Source: Mucilaginibacter sp. PPCGB 2223 (GTDB lineage Bacteria; Bacteroidota; Bacteroidia; Sphingobacteriales; Sphingobacteriaceae). Taken from it: a stretch of DNA of 64,000 nt. The translations under genes and the position numbers were made by a program. The notes beneath the pieces are model-generated. The model ran no database searches, had not been told where the DNA came from, and saw only the letters and a program-made list of their open reading frames with translations. Each line of letters begins with the position of its first letter. Position 1 is the stretch's first letter. The stretch lies in NCBI RefSeq assembly GCF_001705515.1, contig NZ_MDJS01000001.1:62001-126000 (forward strand), read 5' to 3'. Below are positions 1-8,676 of this stretch, one piece after another.

Positions 1-13
1 ATCAAGTGATTTA

Positions 14-703
14 TCAATTAGCCATAAAATACGGCCGCAACACTTTATCCCAGCGATCGTAGCCTTTGGAGTTGAGATGCAGCATATCCGCTTCAAATAG
101 CGATGGGTCGGAGTGCTCATCGCTTATCAGCAAACAATCGGCAATATTGATATAATGCAGGTTTTTTTGAGTTTTGGTAAAAGCCTTCAGCAATATATTG
201 GTTTGCCTAACAACAGCGCTGAATTTAGCCCGGCTCGGGCTGTATTTTACCGAGAGGAAGTAGATCTGCGTTCGGGGGAGTTTGGCTTTGATCATGGCAG
301 TTAACTTTTTATAATTTTCCATCAACTTACCGGCAGTAGCACCAGCAGCAATATCGTTTTCGCCAACATACACGAACACTTTGGCAGGCCGGTATGGAAA
401 CACCACATAAGGCAGATAATAATCGACAAACTGGGCCAGTGTCGACCCGCCTATACCACGACGGATCAATTTAGGATTGGGGAAACGCGTTTCAAAATCG
501 CTCCATTTACGCACCGACGAACTGCCGATAAACACATAACCATCTTTAGGCGGAGCGTTTAAACTGTCTTTAACATGGAAGGCTTTAAGCTCTTCGGCAA
601 AGGGCATAGCCTTTTGCTGGGCGCTTGCAAAATTATACAACGAGTTTAAAATGAAGATGATCGCGAAAGCGAATAAAATAAGTCTGCGATTTTTTAAATA
701 CAT
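14..703 (-). CDS. Secreted SGNH/GDSL-family hydrolase
   Basis: A 229-residue protein with an N-terminal signal peptide or anchor (about residues 8-29, ending FASAQ). Block I reads FIGSSSVRKW, with Ser62 at the nucleophile position and Ser instead of Asp in the usual GDS. Block III is VGEND (Asn116, Asp117). Block V is DMLHLNSKGY, giving the Asp206/His209 pair. These are the four conserved blocks of SGNH esterases, so it probably hydrolyses an ester, acetylated glycan or lipid outside the cytoplasm. The substrate cannot be read from sequence. It is transcribed divergently from the mannonate dehydratase gene, and a palindrome (TTAAACGTTTAA) lies in the shared spacer. The ORF closes with TGA at the very start of the window. 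Confidence 0.85.
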   Translation of the reverse strand: MYLKNRRLILFAFAIIFILNSLYNFASAQQKAMPFAEELKAFHVKDSLNAPPKDGYVFIGSSSVRKWSDFETRFPNPKLIRRGIGGSTLAQFVDYYLPYVVFPYRPAKVFVYVGENDIAAGATAGKLMENYKKLTAMIKAKLPRTQIYFLSVKYSPSRAKFSAVVRQTNILLKAFTKTQKNLHYINIADCLLISDEHSDPSLFEADMLHLNSKGYDRWDKVLRPYFMAN

Positions 704-713
704 CTTTATCTAC

Positions 714-725
714 TTAAACGTTTAA
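714..725. promoter_or_regulatory. Palindromic candidate operator
   Basis: TTAAACGTTTAA is a perfect 12-bp palindrome with a central CG. It lies 11 bp from the start of the SGNH gene in the divergent spacer with uxuA. A central CG palindrome is typical of LacI-family operators, but no LacI-type gene is present in the window. Confidence 0.35.
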
Positions 726-811
726 TTGGTTTAGCTAATTTAATAATGATATTGATAAAAGATATTGTAAACAGATTTCCTATTTTTAGCGCCGCTTACA
801 CCTAACCAAAA

Positions 812-2017
812 ATGAGTATAATTACAGATAAAAGCCAGGCCAAAGGCTTTAATATGATACAGACCATGCGCTGGTACGGCCCTAACGACCCGGTAAGTTT
901 AGCCGATATACGCCAGGCCGGGTGCAGCGGCGTGGTAACCGCATTGCACCACATCCCTAACGGTACCGTTTGGACGATAGAAGAAATAAAAAAACGCCAG
1001 GCTTTGATTGAAGCTGCAGGCATGACCTGGGATGTTGTTGAAAGCGTGCCTGTGCACGAAGCCATCAAAACACAAACATCAGGCTTTGAGCAATACATCG
1101 AAAATTATAAGCAAAGCATCGTCAACCTGGCGCATTGCGGCATAAATGTAGTTACCTACAACTTTATGCCTGTGCTGGACTGGACACGTACCGACCTGGC
1201 CTACGAAGTGGAAGACGGCTCGAAGGCGCTACGCTTTGAAAAAGCAGCTTTTATTGCTTTTGATGTATTTATCCTGAAACGTAACGGGGCCGAAGCCGAA
1301 TATACTGCCGAAGAACTCGAACGTGCAAAGGTACGTTTTGAAGGTATGAGCGCCGATGATAAAAAACTGCTGGAGCGTAACATCATAGCCGGTTTGCCCG
1401 GAAGTGAGGAAAGTTTTACAGTAGAGCAGTTTCAGCTGGCGCTGGACGCCTATAAAAATGTGGATGCGGCTCAGCTGCGCAGCAACCTGATCTACTTTTT
1501 ACAGCGGATCATGCCGGTTGCCGATGAACATGGTGTGAAGATGGTGATCCATCCTGACGATCCGCCGTACCCGATATTGGGTTTGCCGCGCGTGGTAAGC
1601 ACCGCATCGGATATTGAAGCATTAATAACAGCTGTGCCATCGTTAAACAACGGTTTGTGTTTTTGCACAGGTTCGTATGGAGTAAGACCTGATAACGACC
1701 TGCCTGGTATGGTGCGCCAGTTTGGCCATCGTATCAATTTTATCCATCTGCGCGCTACCAAACGAAACGAGTTTGGCGATTTTTATGAAGATAACCACCT
1801 CGAGGGCGACGTGGATATGTACAATGTGGTAAAAGAACTATTGCATGTGATGCAGGAGCGCAAGATCAGGATAGCAATGCGCCCCGATCACGGCCACCAG
1901 ATGCTTGACGATCTGAAAAAGAAAACCAACCCGGGTTACTCTGCCATTGGCAGATTGCGCGGTTTGGCCGAATTGCGTGGTTTGGAAATGGGGATAGCCC
2001 GATCATTAAACTACTAA
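812..2017 (+). CDS. uxuA: Mannonate dehydratase (UxuA)
   Basis: Dehydrates D-mannonate to 2-keto-3-deoxy-D-gluconate in glucuronate catabolism; cytoplasmic. The 401-residue length fits the family (about 390-400). The N-terminus carries the typical [19 protein letters not shown] start of the barrel. Candidate metal ligands occur as [27 protein letters not shown] and RPDHGHQ, matching the His/Cys/His/Asp-His set known in UxuA. No other glucuronate gene (uxaC, uxuB, kdgK) is adjacent, so this copy is isolated from its pathway. A weak promoter-like TATTTTTA lies about 25 bp upstream. Recognition of the family is firm. Confidence 0.93.
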   Translation: MSIITDKSQAKGFNMIQTMRWYGPNDPVSLADIRQAGCSGVVTALHHIPNGTVWTIEEIKKRQALIEAAGMTWDVVESVPVHEAIKTQTSGFEQYIENYKQSIVNLAHCGINVVTYNFMPVLDWTRTDLAYEVEDGSKALRFEKAAFIAFDVFILKRNGAEAEYTAEELERAKVRFEGMSADDKKLLERNIIAGLPGSEESFTVEQFQLALDAYKNVDAAQLRSNLIYFLQRIMPVADEHGVKMVIHPDDPPYPILGLPRVVSTASDIEALITAVPSLNNGLCFCTGSYGVRPDNDLPGMVRQFGHRINFIHLRATKRNEFGDFYEDNHLEGDVDMYNVVKELLHVMQERKIRIAMRPDHGHQMLDDLKKKTNPGYSAIGRLRGLAELRGLEMGIARSLNY

Positions 2018-2040
2018 CCAAAATATAAATCAGGTCATTC

Positions 2041-2076
2041 TGTCCCGCTACCTGTCGGGCCGGGATGGCTTTTTGT
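2041..2076 (+). terminator. Possible terminator after uxuA
   Basis: A GC-rich stem (TCCCG paired with CGGGA around a CTACCTGT-containing loop) is followed by TGGCTTTTTG. The T-run is short and interrupted, so it could equally be a degenerate interspersed repeat. Confidence 0.4.
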
Positions 2077-2096
2077 TTCCTGTAAAACAATAGCAT

Positions 2097-2975
2097 ATGG
2101 CTAATCGTATTGCCGAATCGGAACTGATCATTAATGATCGCGGGGGGGCTTATCACCTGGATTTGCGCCCGGATGAACTGGCGCTGGACGTGATCACCGT
2201 AGGCGACCCGGAGCGGGTAGGCGAGGTGAGTAAGCACTTCGACAGTGTTGAAGTAACGCGCCATCACCGCGAATTTGTGACCCACACCGGCTATATCGGC
2301 AAAAAGCGTTTCTCGGTGGTGTCAACCGGTATCGGTACCGATAACATCGACATCGTTTTTAACGAACTTGATGCTTTGATCAATATCGATTTCGAAAGCC
2401 GAACCATTAATCCGCAATTAAAGCAACTCAATATTGTACGTATCGGTACCTCGGGCTCCTTACAGCGCGAAATACCGGTGGATAGTTTTTTAGTTTCGAC
2501 ACACGGCCTGGGTATCGATAACCTGCTTAATTTTTATCAATATAATCCTACTGAAGACGAGAAAGCACTTTTGCAGGCTTTTATTACACAAACGGGTTTA
2601 AGCGCTAAATCGGCAGGCCCGTATGTTACGCCTTGCAGCGATAGTTTGGCCAAACACTTTCAGGATGGTTTTCACCATGGTATTACGGTAACCTGCCCTG
2701 GTTTTTACGGCCCGCAGGGGCGCGTGTTGCGCTTGCCATTAAGCAATCCTGATTTTATAGATAACCTTACCCACTTTAATCATGACGGTCATCGCATCAG
2801 TAATTTTGAGATGGAAACGGCCGGTATTTACGGTCTCGGTACGTTGTTGGGACACAATGTGTTAAGCCTTAATGCCATTATGGCTAACCGCATTGTCGGC
2901 GAATTCTCTAAAGATAGCGCTAAAACGATGGAGAGCCTGATCGTGAAAACGCTGGGGATATTGACGTCTATCTAA
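2097..2975 (+). CDS. Nucleoside phosphorylase (uridine phosphorylase-like)
   Basis: A 292-residue PNP/UDP phosphorylase superfamily protein. Visible motifs are TVGDPERV (phosphate-binding loop), STGIGTDNIDIV, RIGTSGSLQ and NFEMETAGIYGLG, the last holding the Glu-Met-Glu sugar-binding signature. The family cleaves a nucleoside with phosphate to free base and ribose-1-phosphate. Its position just before the pyrimidine degradation genes suggests uridine as substrate, so that it would feed uracil into that route. Substrate choice is an inference from neighbours. A strong bidirectional hairpin follows the stop codon. Confidence 0.85.
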   Translation: MANRIAESELIINDRGGAYHLDLRPDELALDVITVGDPERVGEVSKHFDSVEVTRHHREFVTHTGYIGKKRFSVVSTGIGTDNIDIVFNELDALINIDFESRTINPQLKQLNIVRIGTSGSLQREIPVDSFLVSTHGLGIDNLLNFYQYNPTEDEKALLQAFITQTGLSAKSAGPYVTPCSDSLAKHFQDGFHHGITVTCPGFYGPQGRVLRLPLSNPDFIDNLTHFNHDGHRISNFEMETAGIYGLGTLLGHNVLSLNAIMANRIVGEFSKDSAKTMESLIVKTLGILTSI

Positions 2976-2979
2976 AAAA

Positions 2980-3008
2980 ATAGCGATGGGTTTCAAACCC
3001 ATCGCTAT
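2980..3008. terminator. Bidirectional terminator hairpin
   Basis: A perfect 14-bp stem (ATAGCGATGGGTTT with its complement) and a one-base loop sits between the convergent nucleoside phosphorylase and lrp genes. An A-run precedes it, which is a U-tract for minus-strand transcripts. A hairpin with the same AATAGCGATGGGTT core recurs at 50419-50452. Confidence 0.8.
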
Positions 3009-3030
3009 CCGAATAATTGTATTTTTCTGT

Positions 3031-3522
3031 TTATCTCTCCAGCAACCCCAGGTTGGGCTGGGCATATTTATACACCTTAAAATAAATGGTGGTTTTGGTT
3101 TGGTAGATGCCTTCTATCTCGGATATCTTATTGATAAAATCTTCCAGATGATCATTATCGCGGCACATGACGTCGATCTCCAGGTCGTAATCGCCGGATG
3201 TACCCGCCAAAAAGCTCACCTCGGGCATCGCGGCAATTTGCTTGGCAACGTTTTCCTTTAACAAGGCCGGGCGGATATAAACCGCGATATGCGCGTAAGA
3301 ATGAAAACCCACTTTTGCCGGGTCGATACGGCCGATGATACTTACGATCCCTTCGTTTAATAAACGGTTAAAACGGGTACGGATGGTACCAATAGAAACA
3401 TTCAGGTTATCGGCTATAATGGTAAATGAGGTGCGGCCGTCATTTTGTAAATAACTCAGGATGGCAAAATCCGTTTCGTCTAAAATTGCATTTGATTTTA
3501 CTGTAACTTTATTTTTTTCCAT
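3031..3522 (-). CDS. Lrp/AsnC-family transcriptional regulator
   Basis: A 163-residue Lrp/AsnC regulator. The N-terminal winged helix-turn-helix covers about residues 14-60 (ILSYLQNDGRTSFTIIADNL, then IGTIRTRFNRLLNEG). The C-terminal RAM/ACT-like domain runs from about 65 to 155 and would bind an effector, typically an amino acid. It is divergent from mmsA with a 226-bp spacer containing the palindrome TGCAAAATTTGCA, a plausible own binding site. Control of the pyrimidine or beta-alanine degradation genes, with beta-alanine or another amino acid as effector, is inferred from the divergent arrangement only. Confidence 0.9.
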   Translation of the reverse strand: MEKNKVTVKSNAILDETDFAILSYLQNDGRTSFTIIADNLNVSIGTIRTRFNRLLNEGIVSIIGRIDPAKVGFHSYAHIAVYIRPALLKENVAKQIAAMPEVSFLAGTSGDYDLEIDVMCRDNDHLEDFINKISEIEGIYQTKTTIYFKVYKYAQPNLGLLER

Positions 3523-3593
3523 ATGAATGGTATAACGGATCGGTTTTTAGGCTGATAGCCGGTGAATTATTTTTTATTTGCCTCTATCAAATA

Positions 3594-3606
3594 TGCAAAA
3601 TTTGCA
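3594..3606. promoter_or_regulatory. Candidate Lrp operator palindrome
   Basis: TGCAAAATTTGCA is a perfect palindrome around a central base in the lrp-mmsA divergent spacer. AT-rich palindromes of this kind are typical Lrp/AsnC targets. Confidence 0.4.
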
Positions 3607-3657
3607 GATAATTACATAGTTTTATAAAAAATATGTAGCAAGTATCAATTCTTTTGC

Positions 3658-3665
3658 TAAATTTG
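3658..3665 (+). promoter_or_regulatory. -7 element for mmsA
   Basis: TAAATTTG matches the Bacteroidota -7 consensus TAnnTTTG exactly and lies 83 bp upstream of the mmsA start. No clear TTTG -33 box is at the expected distance, which would suit an activator-dependent promoter. Confidence 0.4.
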
Positions 3666-3748
3666 ATTGACATAAACCTCCGCTTTACAGCTAAAAAGGC
3701 TTACAAGGGCTAAATATAAATAATGCGGTTACAAAATCAATAGTTTAA

Positions 3749-5206
3749 ATGAAATACACAAAAGTTCAGAATTTTATAAACGGGCAATTTGTTGATGCGC
3801 AGGGTACCGGCTACCTGGATGTAATATCGCCGGTTAATGGCGTTTTGTTATCGCAGGTGCCATTATCTGCGCAAGCCGATCTGGATAAGGCGGTAGCCTC
3901 GGCGAAGGCTGCTTTTAAAGAATGGTCGCAAACGCCGATCAAAGTACGTGTGCAGGTGTTTTTTAAATACAAAACCCTGCTGGAGAAAAACCTGGTAGAG
4001 CTATCGAAACTGGTTGAAGAAGAAAACGGCAAAACTTATACCGAGGCTGTAGCCGAGATTGAAAAAGCGATAGAACTGGCCGAATTTGCCTGCTCGCTGC
4101 CGCAACTGGTTACCGGCGAACTACTGGAAGTAAGCAAAGGCATTGAGTGCCGTACCGAATACGTGCCTTTGGGCGTTGTGGCATCTATTGTGCCGTTCAA
4201 CTTCCCGAGCATGGTGCCTAACTGGACAATACCTAACGCCATTGCCTTAGGTAATTGTATGATACTAAAACCATCCGAAAAAGTGCCTTTGAGCGTTGGC
4301 CGTATAGCCGAACTGCTGAAAGAGGCCGGTTTGCCCGATGGTGTTTTAAATATTGTACATGGCGACAGTAAAATGGTGGAAGCGATCTGCGATCACCCGG
4401 GTGTTGAAGCGGTATCTTTCGTAGGCTCGACCAAAGTGGCCAAAATTGTTTATCAACGCGCTACAGGTAACCTGAAACGCTGCCTGGCTTTAGGCGGTGC
4501 CAAAAACCACCTGCTGGTATTGCCGGATGCTATCCCGGGGATGACGGCGCAAAACATTACCGCCTCGATGAGCGGCTGTGCAGGCCAGCGTTGTATGGCA
4601 GCGTCGGCTATGGTTGGGGTAGGCGCGGTTGATCATATTATCGATCAGTTAGTTGCTGAAGCCAAAAAAGTTATACCGGGCGAAAACTTAGGCGCAGTGA
4701 TCAGCAAGGAATCGATGGATCGCATTAATAATTACATTACCAGCGCCGAAAAACAAGGTGCCAAGATTTTATTAGACGGACGTAATGCCAAGGTAGCTGG
4801 TAAAGAGGAAGGCTATTATGTTGGCCCTACGGTGATAGACCATGTTACTCCGGATATGGATGTGGCCAGAGAAGAGATCTTCGGCCCGGTGATCAGCATT
4901 ATGCGTACCAATACTTTGGATGAGGCTTTGGCGATAGAGAACGCAAACCCTTATGGCAACGCAGCTTCGGTATTTACGCAGAGCGGTGGCGCGGCACGTT
5001 ATGTGATGACCCACGCCAGCGCGGGTATGGTAGGCGTTAACGTTGGCGTACCTGTACCGCGTGAGCCGTTTTCGTTCGGTGGATGGAACGAAAGCCGTTT
5101 TGGCGTCGGCGATATTACCGGCAAAAGCTCGATAGAGTTTTGGACGAAATTGAAAAAATCGACCACCAAGTGGAATCCGGAAGCAGGGGTGAACTGGATG
5201 AGTTGA
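3749..5206 (+). CDS. mmsA: Methylmalonate/malonate-semialdehyde dehydrogenase, CoA-acylating
   Basis: A 485-residue aldehyde dehydrogenase of the MmsA type. It opens with the family's typical FINGQFV and carries FNFPSMVPNWTIPNAIALGN, FVGSTKVAKI and the catalytic-Cys segment SGCAGQRCMA (Cys282). The C-terminus holds VPVPREPFSFGGW. The family converts malonate or methylmalonate semialdehyde plus CoA and NAD to acetyl- or propionyl-CoA and CO2. In this setting it is the last step of uracil degradation, disposing of the malonate semialdehyde made from beta-alanine. It is the first gene of the plus-strand run, and two repeats separate it from the next gene. Confidence 0.93.
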   Translation: MKYTKVQNFINGQFVDAQGTGYLDVISPVNGVLLSQVPLSAQADLDKAVASAKAAFKEWSQTPIKVRVQVFFKYKTLLEKNLVELSKLVEEENGKTYTEAVAEIEKAIELAEFACSLPQLVTGELLEVSKGIECRTEYVPLGVVASIVPFNFPSMVPNWTIPNAIALGNCMILKPSEKVPLSVGRIAELLKEAGLPDGVLNIVHGDSKMVEAICDHPGVEAVSFVGSTKVAKIVYQRATGNLKRCLALGGAKNHLLVLPDAIPGMTAQNITASMSGCAGQRCMAASAMVGVGAVDHIIDQLVAEAKKVIPGENLGAVISKESMDRINNYITSAEKQGAKILLDGRNAKVAGKEEGYYVGPTVIDHVTPDMDVAREEIFGPVISIMRTNTLDEALAIENANPYGNAASVFTQSGGAARYVMTHASAGMVGVNVGVPVPREPFSFGGWNESRFGVGDITGKSSIEFWTKLKKSTTKWNPEAGVNWMS

Positions 5207-5215
5207 TTTAGTTTA

Positions 5216-5309
5216 TTGGTTCATTAGTTGAATAGTTCATTGGTCTGTTCTGAGTTAGAGCTATCGAACTTTGCCACTAATGAACCAGTGACCATTGAAC
5301 TAATGACAG
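5216..5309. repeat. Word-like imperfect palindrome, TTCATTAGTT type
   Basis: The left arm iterates GGTTCATTAGTTGAATAG and TTCATTGGTC. The right arm carries the complementary words (CACTAATGAACCAGTGACC, TTGAACTAATGAC). The same word set occurs at 60842-60925. It lies between mmsA and the aminotransferase gene. Confidence 0.75.
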
Positions 5310-5310
5310 A

Positions 5311-5398
5311 ATGCGTTAGGGATAACAGCGGATACCGGCCTTGTGGCTAAGGCCAGAAGCAGTATGAGCGGATAGCCCGGCCCGTAGGGAACGCCCAA
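5311..5398 (+). repeat. GCGTTAGGGATA interspersed repeat, copy 1
   Basis: An 88-bp element running from ATGCGTTAGGGATA to GGGAACGCCC, with internal direct repeats AGCGGATACCGGCC and GCGGATAGCCCGGCC. A second copy in the same orientation, about 80 percent identical by eye, is at 8525-8608. Similar elements are, from memory, common in Bacteroidota intergenic regions. The GC-rich body could fold into a structured RNA. Confidence 0.75.
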
Positions 5399-5436
5399 TT
5401 TGAAAAGAATATTTAGAAACGATTAAATACAAGAAC

Positions 5437-6792
5437 ATGTCGTTAACAGAAACATTAACCGAGACCGAGCAAATTGTCCAGGATAATATGGATTATACGC
5501 TCTTTTCGTGGAGCAAACAAAAAGGCATCGACCCGATTGCGGTAAAATATGCCGAAGGTATTTACCTGTACGATTACGAAGGTAAACGCTATATGGATTT
5601 TTCATCGGGATTGATGAACGTGAACATAGGCCACGGTAACCAGCGGGTTACGCAAGCTGTTGTTGAGCAGATGCAGCAGGTGAGTTACGTTACGCCAACC
5701 TGTGTAACCAAGGCACGCGGCGAACTGGGTAAAAAACTGGCGGAGATCAGTCCGGGTAATTTAACCAAAACTTTATTTACTGTTTGTGGAGCTACAGCTA
5801 TTGAAAACGCTATAAAGTTGGCCCGTTTGTACACTGGCCGACATAAAATTATTGCCCGTTACCGCGCTTACCATGGCGCAACGTATGGTGTGATGACCGC
5901 GGGTGGCGACCCGCGCAAGATAGCGTCGGACGCGCAGCAGGCACCCAACTTTGTGCATGTGGAAGACCCGTATTGCTATCGCTGCCCCTGGGGGAAAGAG
6001 ATGAACAGTTGTAACCGCGAGTGCGTGAGCCATATTGAGCGGGTGATTGATTTTGAAGGCCCGCATACGGTGGCCGCCATTTTGATGGAGGGCGAAAGCG
6101 GTACTTCGGGTTGTATTAAATACCCGCCTGATTATCTGAAAAAATTGCGTGCCTTGTGCGACAAACACGGCATTTTATTAATTGCCGATGAGGTAATGAG
6201 CGGTTTTGGTCGTACCGGGCATTGGTTTGGTGTGGATAATCATGGTGGTATTGTGCCGGATATGATCGCGACAGCGAAGGGTATTACTGCCGGCTACCTG
6301 CCTTTGGGTGCTTTGATTGTAACGGATAAGATTGCCGCTACTTTTGATGATAAGCCGCTGATGCTGGGTTTAACCTATTCGGCACACCCGGTTGCCTGCG
6401 CTGCCGGTGTAGAAACACTGAAGATATACGAGGATGAAAACCTGATTGAAAATGCCGCCAACATGGGCGCTTATATTGAGGAATGTGTTGAGGAGATGAA
6501 AAAAACACACCCAAGCATAGGCGATTTCAGGAATACGGGCTTGCTGGGTTGTTTTGAACTGGTGAAAAACCGCAATACCAAAGAGCCGATGGCGCCATAC
6601 AATGCCAAACCCGATGAGATGGCAATTATGAACAAGGTAGCAGCCAAGATCAAAGAGCTGGGCATGTATGCCTTTGTGCGTTGGAATTATGTGTTCATCG
6701 CGCCGCCGTTGACCATTACTAAAGAGCAGGTTGACGAAGGTTTGGCAATTATAGCAGAGGCTTTAAAAATTGCCGACGAGTACGTATATTGA
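5437..6792 (+). CDS. Class III aminotransferase, probable beta-alanine transaminase
   Basis: A 451-residue PLP-dependent class III (fold type I) aminotransferase. Motifs are FSSGLMNVNIGHGN, AYHGATYG, LIADEVMSGFGRTG and TAKGITAGYLPLGA, with Lys281 as the Schiff-base lysine. It probably moves the amino group of beta-alanine to a keto acid, giving malonate semialdehyde for MmsA. The substrate is inferred from its place between mmsA and the dihydropyrimidinase gene. An oddity is a Cys-rich insert around residues 172-193 (CYRCPWG, then CNRECVSH) with four cysteines. This is seen in some bacterial relatives and may bind metal or be structural. Only 17 bp separate it from the permease gene. Confidence 0.88.
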   Translation: MSLTETLTETEQIVQDNMDYTLFSWSKQKGIDPIAVKYAEGIYLYDYEGKRYMDFSSGLMNVNIGHGNQRVTQAVVEQMQQVSYVTPTCVTKARGELGKKLAEISPGNLTKTLFTVCGATAIENAIKLARLYTGRHKIIARYRAYHGATYGVMTAGGDPRKIASDAQQAPNFVHVEDPYCYRCPWGKEMNSCNRECVSHIERVIDFEGPHTVAAILMEGESGTSGCIKYPPDYLKKLRALCDKHGILLIADEVMSGFGRTGHWFGVDNHGGIVPDMIATAKGITAGYLPLGALIVTDKIAATFDDKPLMLGLTYSAHPVACAAGVETLKIYEDENLIENAANMGAYIEECVEEMKKTHPSIGDFRNTGLLGCFELVKNRNTKEPMAPYNAKPDEMAIMNKVAAKIKELGMYAFVRWNYVFIAPPLTITKEQVDEGLAIIAEALKIADEYVY

Positions 6793-6809
6793 GGTTTTAA
6801 TTTACCTAT

Positions 6810-8309
6810 ATGCACAACGCCCCTGAAATAGCCAACGAAGTAATAGATTCGGAACTGCACAGCGAAGACCTTGCAGCCATACCGATGGACAAACGTACCT
6901 GGGATACCTGGAACTACGCCGCGTTATGGATAAGCATGAGCCTGTGCATACCTACCTATATGCTGGCCAGTTCGCTGATTGAGGGCGGCATGAACTGGTG
7001 GCAATCAATCCTCACTATTTTGGTGGGGAATACCATAGTGCTCATCCCCATGATATTGAACGGCAGGGCAGGAGCCAAATATGGTATCCCGTTCCCGGTA
7101 TTTGCCAGGGCGAGTTTTGGGGTAAAAGGAGCTAACATCCCGGCAATGCTACGTGCTGTGATCGCCTGTGGCTGGTTTGGTATACAAACCTGGATAGGTG
7201 GTTTTGCGGTTTACCAGATGGTGCGGCTGTGGATACCGTCGATCGATTCTCTACCGCAAATATTTCCCACATCGTGGGGATTGCAAACCGGGCCGGCTAT
7301 TACGTTCTTTTTGTTCTGGCTGCTGAATATGTACGTGGTTTATCTCGGCGTTGAAAGCATTAAAAAACTACTGGTATTTAAAGCGTTTTTTTTACCGGTA
7401 GCCGCACTGGCCTTATTGTTTTGGGCAATCAGCGCCGGGCATGGCCTGGGGCCCATCTTATCGCAGCCGTCAAAATTTAATTCTTTTGGTGGGTTTGCGG
7501 CTTACTTCTTCCCTGCTTTGACGGGTATGGTAGGTTTTTGGGCAACGTTATCGTTAAATATCCCCGATTTTACCCGTTATGCCAAAAGCCAGCGCGCCCA
7601 GGCCATGGGGCAGGCCATCGGTTTACCGCCATCTATGACGGTTTTTTCGTTCATTGGTGTGGTGGTTACTTCAGCAACGTTTATCATCTACGGTAAAACT
7701 ATTTGGGACCCGGTGGTGCTGGCAGGTAAGTTTGACAGCAAATTTTTAGTGAGTATCGCCATGATCGCGGTTGCGCTGTCGACCCTGGCCACAAATATTG
7801 CGGCAAATATTGTTAGTCCGGCTAACGATTTTGCTAATCTGTCGCCGAAGAAGATCACTTTTACAACAGGCGGTTATATCACCGGTGTTATTGGTTTGTT
7901 GATCTTTCCGTGGAAGTTGATAGCCGATCCTTCGGGCTTTATTTTTACCTGGTTGATAGGATATTCGGCCTTACTGGGCCCGATAGGCGGCATTATGATA
8001 GCCGACTATTACTTTGTGCGCAAACAACAACTAAACGTTAAAGAACTATACAGCTACAAAGGGCGTTATACTTTTGGTAACGGTTTTAATGGCTATGCCA
8101 TTATTGCTTTGTTGTGCGGTATCGTTCCTAATATCCCGGGTTTTTTAACCACGATAGGCGTGGTTGCCAAAACATCGGTTTGGCCCTGGATTGATTACCT
8201 GTACAACTATGCCTGGTTTGTGGGCTTCTTTATTTCGGGCGGGTTGTATTTGATTTTTATGCGGAGGGAAGAAGTTAGTCGAGAGTCTGGAGTTTTGAGT
8301 GTGGAGTAA
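6810..8309 (+). CDS. NCS1-family nucleobase:cation symporter
   Basis: A 499-residue integral membrane permease with about 12 hydrophobic helices. NCS1 signatures are visible: NYAALWISMSLCIPTYMLAS near the start, then GIPFPVFARASFGVKGANIP, WFGIQTWIGG and LSLNIPDFTRYAKSQ. The family imports uracil, allantoin, hydantoins or cytosine. Given the neighbours, uracil or dihydrouracil uptake across the inner membrane is the likely role. The last ten codons (SRESGVLSVE) are written in a repeat-like word pattern that continues into the downstream spacer, so the C-terminal tail may derive from a repeat insertion. Confidence 0.9.
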   Translation: MHNAPEIANEVIDSELHSEDLAAIPMDKRTWDTWNYAALWISMSLCIPTYMLASSLIEGGMNWWQSILTILVGNTIVLIPMILNGRAGAKYGIPFPVFARASFGVKGANIPAMLRAVIACGWFGIQTWIGGFAVYQMVRLWIPSIDSLPQIFPTSWGLQTGPAITFFLFWLLNMYVVYLGVESIKKLLVFKAFFLPVAALALLFWAISAGHGLGPILSQPSKFNSFGGFAAYFFPALTGMVGFWATLSLNIPDFTRYAKSQRAQAMGQAIGLPPSMTVFSFIGVVVTSATFIIYGKTIWDPVVLAGKFDSKFLVSIAMIAVALSTLATNIAANIVSPANDFANLSPKKITFTTGGYITGVIGLLIFPWKLIADPSGFIFTWLIGYSALLGPIGGIMIADYYFVRKQQLNVKELYSYKGRYTFGNGFNGYAIIALLCGIVPNIPGFLTTIGVVAKTSVWPWIDYLYNYAWFVGFFISGGLYLIFMRREEVSRESGVLSVE

Positions 8310-8348
8310 GTCCGGAAGTCGGAAAGACCGTAAGTCCGAAAGCAGGCC
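8303..8348. repeat. GTCCGGAAGTC word repeat
   Basis: Iterated AAGTCCGGAAGTCGG words are followed by complementary CCGTAAGTCCGAAAG words immediately after the permease stop codon. The same style of repeat as at 5216 but with a different word. Confidence 0.55.
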
Positions 8349-8354
8349 GTAGTT

Positions 8355-8515
8355 AGGAGGCTCCCCTGGAGCCAAATATGAATGGTAGCTATACTACAAA
8401 CAGGGTGCTCCGCTGGAGCTTAAAATATGGTTTAGACTTTTTTGACTCCAGAGGAGTCGCGTGTTTGTAGATAAAAGTATAAGAGGGCTTAGCTCCGGAG
8501 GAGCTTCCTGTTATA
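8355..8515. repeat. Cluster of four GCTCC(N)GGAGC hairpins
   Basis: Four short palindromes occur in 160 bp: GGCTCCCCTGGAGCC (8359-8373), GCTCCGCTGGAGC (8407-8419), GACTCCAGAGGAGTC (8444-8458) and AGCTCCGGAGGAGCT (8491-8505). The linkers share words such as GTTTGTAG and TATAAAA. It fills the permease-dihydropyrimidinase spacer and has no coding potential. Confidence 0.7.
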
Positions 8516-8524
8516 AAAACGGAA

Positions 8525-8608
8525 ATGCGTTAGGGATAGTAGCGGATACCGGCCCGTGGCTAATGCCCGTGCAGTATGAGCGGATAGCCCGGCCATAGGC
8601 AACGCCCA
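8525..8608 (+). repeat. GCGTTAGGGATA interspersed repeat, copy 2
   Basis: Second copy of the element at 5311-5398, in the same orientation, running from ATGCGTTAGGGATA to GGCAACGCCC. It again lies upstream of a pyrimidine-degradation gene (about 70 bp before hydA). Confidence 0.75.
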
Positions 8609-8676
8609 GATAATGTGCAAATGAAAAATGATAAATGACAGAATGATCAATGATTCTGCATTAAAAAGGATAATTT

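Noticed and set aside
5216..5309. CRISPR array
   Set aside because: The iterated words are short, inverted between arms and lack spacers of constant length; no cas gene is present.
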